From: Myxococcales bacterium
GTDB lineage: Bacteria > Myxococcota > Myxococcia > Myxococcales > Myxococcaceae
Reading direction: 5' to 3'
DNA length: 10,674 bases
NCBI GenBank assembly: GCA_003153055.1
Contig: PMBV01000097.1
Coordinates: 25,485-36,158, forward strand
The translations under genes and the position numbers were made by a program. Within the stretch, counting starts at the first letter, position 1, and each line of letters starts with the position of its first letter. The notes beneath the pieces were generated by a model, which saw only the letters and a program-made list of their open reading frames with translations, was not told the DNA's origin and did no database searches. Positions 6,813 through 10,674 of the stretch are shown here, piece after piece.

Positions 6813-6869
6813 CGGGTGGGTCGCCGCTCGTGAGTCCTGGTGGCTCAGGCTCCGGCTCGGCCCAACCCG
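6813..6869 (+). promoter_or_regulatory. Long imperfect hairpin in the pstS-pstC gap
   Basis: Outer arms CGGGTGGG (6813-6820) and CCCAACCCG (6861-6869) pair over eight base pairs with one bulged A. Inside them GCCG (6823-6826) faces CGGC (6853-6856), and TGAGTCC (6831-6837) faces GGCTCA (6842-6847) around a TGGT loop with one bulged T. The structure ends one base before the GAGGA of pstC. It has no T-tract. It could protect the pstS mRNA end or reduce translation of the permeases relative to PstS, which transporters of this type need in excess. The fold was made by hand and is not energy-minimised. Confidence 0.4.
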
Positions 6870-6870
6870 C

Positions 6871-6875
6871 GAGGA
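6871..6875 (+). promoter_or_regulatory. Ribosome binding site that fixes the pstC start
   Basis: GAGGA sits six bases before the ATG at 6882. An in-frame GTG at 6840 lacks such a site and would add 14 residues from within the hairpin region, so the ATG is preferred. Confidence 0.7.
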
Positions 6876-6881
6876 ACCACG

Positions 6882-9242
6882 ATGCCTGCTGTGACTCAAC
6901 CAGAGACCTCCCAGCCCGGAACCGCTCCTCGGCGGCGCTCGTTCGCCGTCTCGTCGTCGGTGGCGAAGCGGGTGAAGCTGGTCGACCGGCTCGCTGACGC
7001 GGTGATTCGGGTGGGCGGCCTGCTGGTCATCTTGGCCATCGCTCTCATCTTCATCTTCATCGTGCGGGAAGTGGTGCCTCTGTTCCTCCCCGCGACCGTG
7101 AGCGCACCGTCGGTGCATCAGGCGTCCTCGGCGCCGCTCCTCGCCGGCACCGACGAGTACGAGTCGTCGGTCTTTCAACTGAACCGCGATGGAGCCATCG
7201 AGCTCCACTCGCTCCCGCGCTGGGAGCCCATGCCGGCGCTGAAGAGCACGCTGCTGGGCGGGCGTCAGGTGACCGCCGCGTCGCTCGCTCCCAGCCGCGG
7301 TCTCCTCTTCCTCGGGACTGGCGATGGGCACGTGGCGTTGGCGCAGCTCCGCTTCGAGCCCACGTTCGCGCCCGATGGCGCCCGCACCATCACTCCAGCA
7401 CTGAAGGACCTCGCGCTGGTGAAGCTCCCGGGGCCGCCAGCGCCGGTGAGCCGCGTCGTCGGCCGATCGAGCAGCTCGGGCGCCATGAGCTTCGTCGCGC
7501 AGACGGGCGAGTCGCGGCTGGCCGTGGTGACGGTCACTGAACGAGGGCTCCGTGAGGCCGATGACTCGGGGCAGTTGAGCGTCCCCGAAGGCGAAGATGT
7601 CACCGAGGGCCCGTTCCAGGTGCGCTCGGTGAATGCCTCGCTCGATGGGCCCATCACCTCGCTCGCCATCGACTCGGAGGCCGACCGGCTCTTCGTCGCC
7701 ACCGCGCTGGGCACGCTGTACCACTGGCAGCTGGTGGCCTCTGGCACGACACCCTATGCGACGTACTCGAACCCCGGTGCGCTGGCCGCCTCCCTGGGCC
7801 TCCGCGCCGCGTCCGTGGGGGACGCCACGCGCCGCATCACCGCGCTCGACATGCTCATTGGCGATCAATCGCTCATCGTCGGCTACGACGACGGCACGCT
7901 GGAGGACTGGCTGGGCGTCCGTCAGTCGAGCGACGACGTGCTCAAGCGGGCGCGCCCGGTGCGGTTGTTCGAGCCACTCTCTGGGCCTGTCGTCGCGCTG
8001 AGGCCCTCGGGGCGTGACAAGACGTTCCTCGCCGCTTCAGCCGATGGCGCGGCCGAGCTGGCCTACGCGACCTCGGCGCGGACCTTGGTTCGCTACCAGC
8101 TCGGTGGTCGACCGGTGGAGCTGTTCTACGGGGCCAAGCTGACCAGCGCCCTGGCGGTGACGAAAGAGGGGGCCATCGACTACCGCACGGTGTCGAACCC
8201 GCACCCCGACGTCTCGTGGGGCATGCTGTTCGGGAAGGTCTGGTACGAGGGGTACGACGGGCCCGAGTACATCTGGCAGTCGTCCAGCGGCAGCGACGAC
8301 TTCGAGCCCAAGTTCAGCTTGGTGCCGCTCATCGTGGGCACGTTGAAGGGTGCCTTCTACGGGCTCCTCTTCGCCGTGCCGTTGGCGCTGTTCGCGGCGC
8401 TGTACACGTCGCAGTTTCTCTCGGCGTCGCTCCGCTCGGTCATCAAGCCGTTGGTGGAGGTGATGGCCGCGCTCCCCAGCGTGGTGATTGGCTTCCTGGC
8501 TGGGTTGTGGCTGGCGCCGATGCTGGAGGACAAGCTGCCCGCGCTCCTCTTCTTCGGGGCGCTGGTGCCGGTGGTGGTGCTCCTCGTCACCGTGGCGTGG
8601 CGGGCGGCGCCCTCGCGGCTGAAGGTCTGGTTCCCCGAGGGCCGGGAAGTCTTCCTGCTGGTGCCGGTGGTGGCCGCGTGCCTGTGGGCGTCGGTGGCTT
8701 TTGGCTCGTCCCTCGACGTGGCCCTCTTCCACGGCGACCTGCGCCAGTGGGTGTTCGACACGTTTCAGGTTCGGGTGGAGCAGCGCAACAGCATCGTGGT
8801 GGGCATCGCGATGGGGTTCGCCGTCATTCCGATGATTTTCACCATCTCAGACGACGCCTTCAGCAATGTGCCCCGCAGCTCGACCTCGGCGTCTCTCGCG
8901 TTGGGGGCGAGCCGCTGGCAGACCGCGATTCGGGTGGTGGCTCCCACCGCCAGCCCCGGCGTCTTCTCGGCGGTGATGATTGGCTTTGGGCGAGCGGTGG
9001 GCGAGACGATGATTGTCCTCATGGCCACCGGGAACACGCCGGTGCTGAGCTTCAGCCCCTTCAACGGCATGCGGACGCTCTCGGCCAACATCGCGGTGGA
9101 AATCCCCGAGGCGCCCTTGGGAGAGACGCACTACCGCATTCTCTTCCTCGCCGCGTTCCTGCTCTTCATCCTCACCTTCGTCGTCAACACCGCCGCCGAG
9201 ATCGTCCGACATCGGCTCCGCGAGAAGTACCAGACCGTCTAA
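6882..9242 (+). CDS. pstC: Long-form phosphate ABC transporter permease PstC with periplasmic beta-propeller-like domain
   Basis: PstC is one of the two membrane subunits of the PstSCAB phosphate importer. This 786-residue form is more than twice the size of E. coli PstC (319). A basic cytoplasmic tail leads to TM1 (about 43-62). Residues ~70-475 then lie outside the membrane and contain repeated short segments of WD/propeller type: GLLFLGTGDGHVALAQL (140-156), RLFVATALGTLYHWQL (269-284), LIVGYDDGTLEDW (331-343) and FLAASADGAAELAY (382-395). KVWYEGYDGPEYIWQ (452-466) precedes the permease core from about 480, with several further helices. The ABC-contacting EAA loop lies near 657-693 (NVPRSSTSASLALGAS, then PTASPG). 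Long PstC proteins of this kind are known from Pseudomonas and Vibrio relatives; the role of the extra domain is unclear. pstA follows after 21 bases. Confidence 0.93.
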   Translation: MPAVTQPETSQPGTAPRRRSFAVSSSVAKRVKLVDRLADAVIRVGGLLVILAIALIFIFIVREVVPLFLPATVSAPSVHQASSAPLLAGTDEYESSVFQLNRDGAIELHSLPRWEPMPALKSTLLGGRQVTAASLAPSRGLLFLGTGDGHVALAQLRFEPTFAPDGARTITPALKDLALVKLPGPPAPVSRVVGRSSSSGAMSFVAQTGESRLAVVTVTERGLREADDSGQLSVPEGEDVTEGPFQVRSVNASLDGPITSLAIDSEADRLFVATALGTLYHWQLVASGTTPYATYSNPGALAASLGLRAASVGDATRRITALDMLIGDQSLIVGYDDGTLEDWLGVRQSSDDVLKRARPVRLFEPLSGPVVALRPSGRDKTFLAASADGAAELAYATSARTLVRYQLGGRPVELFYGAKLTSALAVTKEGAIDYRTVSNPHPDVSWGMLFGKVWYEGYDGPEYIWQSSSGSDDFEPKFSLVPLIVGTLKGAFYGLLFAVPLALFAALYTSQFLSASLRSVIKPLVEVMAALPSVVIGFLAGLWLAPMLEDKLPALLFFGALVPVVVLLVTVAWRAAPSRLKVWFPEGREVFLLVPVVAACLWASVAFGSSLDVALFHGDLRQWVFDTFQVRVEQRNSIVVGIAMGFAVIPMIFTISDDAFSNVPRSSTSASLALGASRWQTAIRVVAPTASPGVFSAVMIGFGRAVGETMIVLMATGNTPVLSFSPFNGMRTLSANIAVEIPEAPLGETHYRILFLAAFLLFILTFVVNTAAEIVRHRLREKYQTV

Positions 9243-9263
9243 CCACGCGAGCGCTCCGAAGCC

Positions 9264-10674
9264 ATGACCACCGCCCCCAGGTTGCCCAACCCCAAGACGC
9301 CGTCGCTCGGCACGGTGCTCCGTCGTGGCGAGCACTGGGTGTGGTTCAGCGGAGCCGCGCTGGCGGCGGCCGTCATTCTCATCTCGGGGTTGCTCCTCAT
9401 CGTGGTGCTCAACGGCGGAGGCACCTTCTGGCCCCGGCCGCTCACCGAGGCCACTCGAGCCGACGGGACCAAGGTCCTCGGCATTCTGTCGGAACGAGGC
9501 GTGCTGCGGGAACAGCGGCCTGGAGCCGGCGTGGTGGAGGTGCCCCAGAGCCAGTTCAAGGTCGCCAACCGCGACGTCTTCGGGGCCGACTTCGTCTGGT
9601 ACCGAGATGACGCCCTCACCGAGGTGCGCCAGCCGCTCGAGGCCGTGGCCGTGGAGCGCATGGAGAACGGCGACTTCCTTGGCTTCCTCGTGGCGCTCAA
9701 GAAGGGCGAGGCCGAGGTGGCGAAGGGCGAGGCGGCGTGGACCGAGCTCGAGGCCCAGTTGCCCCAGGCCATCGGGCTGCGCAACCGGGTGCGGGCGCTC
9801 CAGCGCGACGACGTGGGCCGCATCAATTACGAGCTTCGCGGCCTCGAGCTGGCCATCACCCACGCGCGGCGCAAGGGCGGCCCGGCAGTGGCCGAGACGG
9901 TGGCGAGGCTCGAGGCCGAGGTGGCCGACGCCAAGCGCCGCTACGAGGCGCTCACCGAGCAGGTGGCCCTCGTCACTGGCGAGGCAGGGGCGTGGGTGGC
10001 GGTGATGGAGACGGCTGACGGCCGGGCGAAGGAAATTCCTCTCGCCAGCATCGTCGACGTGTGGCGTCCCAACCAGATGGGCTTCTTCGCCAAGGTGGGC
10101 CACTACCTCCGGCATGCCTGGTGGTTCGTCTCGGAAGAGCCGCGGGAGTCGAACCAGGAAGGGGGCGTTTTCCCCGCGCTGTTCGGCACCGTGATGATGA
10201 CGCTGCTGATGACCTTGGCCTGCACGCCGCTGGGAGTCATCACCGCGCTCTACTTGAGGGAGTACGCCACCCAGGGGCTGGTGGTGCGCATCGTGCGCAT
10301 CGCAGTGAATAACCTGGCCGGAGTGCCCTCCATCGTCTTCGGGGTGTTCGGCCTGGGCTTCTTCGTCTACTTCATCGGAGGGGCCGTCGATCGGTTGTTC
10401 TTCGCCGATGCGTTGCCCACCCCGACCTATGGCACCGGCGGCATCCTCTGGGCGTCGTTGACGCTGGCGTTGCTCACGGTGCCCGTCGTCATCGTCTCGG
10501 CCGAGGAGGCCATCGCCGCCGTGCCTCGGGGCATGAGGGAAGGCTCGCTGGCCCTGGGGGCCTCGAAGTTCCAGACCATCACCCGCATCATCTTGCCGGC
10601 GGCCCTGCCGGGCATTCTCACCGGAGTCATCCTCGCCATGGCGCGCGGGGCGGGCGAGGTGGCGCCGCTGATGA
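9264..10674 (+). CDS. pstA: Long-form phosphate ABC transporter permease PstA, 3' end beyond right edge
   Basis: PstA pairs with PstC to form the phosphate channel. The visible 470 residues already exceed E. coli PstA (296). A short tail leads to TM1 (about 25-50) and FWPRPL, then a periplasmic part of about 240 residues that includes a long helical, probably coiled-coil stretch (143-238) rich in Glu, Ala, Leu and Arg. The permease core begins near residue 303 (ALFGTVMMTLLM), with helices at about 303-330, 352-372 and 393-413. The EAA loop is complete: SAEEAIAAVPRGMREGSL (412-429), ALGASKFQTI, then LPAALPG (444-450). The window ends at residue 470 within the next helix; perhaps 60-90 residues are missing. 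The start ATG has only a weak GAAG upstream, so translational coupling to pstC, 21 bases earlier, is likely. pstB and phoU are expected downstream. Confidence 0.93.
   Translation, partial: MTTAPRLPNPKTPSLGTVLRRGEHWVWFSGAALAAAVILISGLLLIVVLNGGGTFWPRPLTEATRADGTKVLGILSERGVLREQRPGAGVVEVPQSQFKVANRDVFGADFVWYRDDALTEVRQPLEAVAVERMENGDFLGFLVALKKGEAEVAKGEAAWTELEAQLPQAIGLRNRVRALQRDDVGRINYELRGLELAITHARRKGGPAVAETVARLEAEVADAKRRYEALTEQVALVTGEAGAWVAVMETADGRAKEIPLASIVDVWRPNQMGFFAKVGHYLRHAWWFVSEEPRESNQEGGVFPALFGTVMMTLLMTLACTPLGVITALYLREYATQGLVVRIVRIAVNNLAGVPSIVFGVFGLGFFVYFIGGAVDRLFFADALPTPTYGTGGILWASLTLALLTVPVVIVSAEEAIAAVPRGMREGSLALGASKFQTITRIILPAALPGILTGVILAMARGAGEVAPLM

Noticed and set aside
6744..7868. 374-codon minus-strand open frame over the pstS-pstC junction
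   Set aside because: Shadow frame with no recognisable domain, opposite two well-supported genes.
8847..10115. 422-codon minus-strand open frame over pstC and pstA
   Set aside because: Shadow of the permease genes; it is His/Gly/Arg-rich without domains and spans the pstC-pstA junction.

Overview
This is a high-GC window with tightly packed genes, GC-rich third codon positions and Tat-type and long-form Pst proteins. The style suggests a deltaproteobacterium-like organism, most likely Myxococcota. That placement is a guess from composition and protein style, because no rRNA or other taxonomic marker lies in the window. I see no tRNA, rRNA, CRISPR array, insertion sequence or prophage. The window reads as ordinary chromosome, and I found no convincing new multi-gene system.

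Layout. (1) Bases 1-2264, minus strand: most of a topB gene (type IA topoisomerase, DNA topoisomerase III). It starts at a TTG codon and runs off the left edge. Beyond the catalytic core it carries an unusual C-terminal tail built on a 60-bp tandem repeat (four copies, 20 residues each). (2) Bases 2265-2585: divergent intergenic region with one clear hairpin. (3) Bases 2586-4184, plus strand: an extended short-chain dehydrogenase/reductase with an unassigned helical C-terminal extension of about 180 residues. (4) Bases 4224-5635, minus strand: a small four-helix membrane protein and, upstream of it, a Tat-exported DUF362 protein. The pair converges on the dehydrogenase gene. (5) Bases 5636-5847: divergent control region with two adjacent palindromes just before pstS. 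(6) Bases 5848 to the right edge, plus strand: pstS, pstC and pstA (pstA incomplete), the start of a high-affinity phosphate ABC transporter operon. The ATPase pstB and phoU would be expected beyond the right edge.

The Pst genes form the one clear functional unit. PstS captures phosphate in the periplasm, and PstC and PstA form the membrane channel. Both permeases are the long form: PstC has about 400 residues, probably a beta-propeller, between its first helix and the permease core, and PstA has about 250 residues including a coiled coil. A 57-nt imperfect hairpin in the pstS-pstC gap ends next to the pstC ribosome binding site and may lower permease output relative to the binding protein. 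The other genes have no obvious shared pathway with Pst. The DUF362 gene shares only the divergent promoter region with it.
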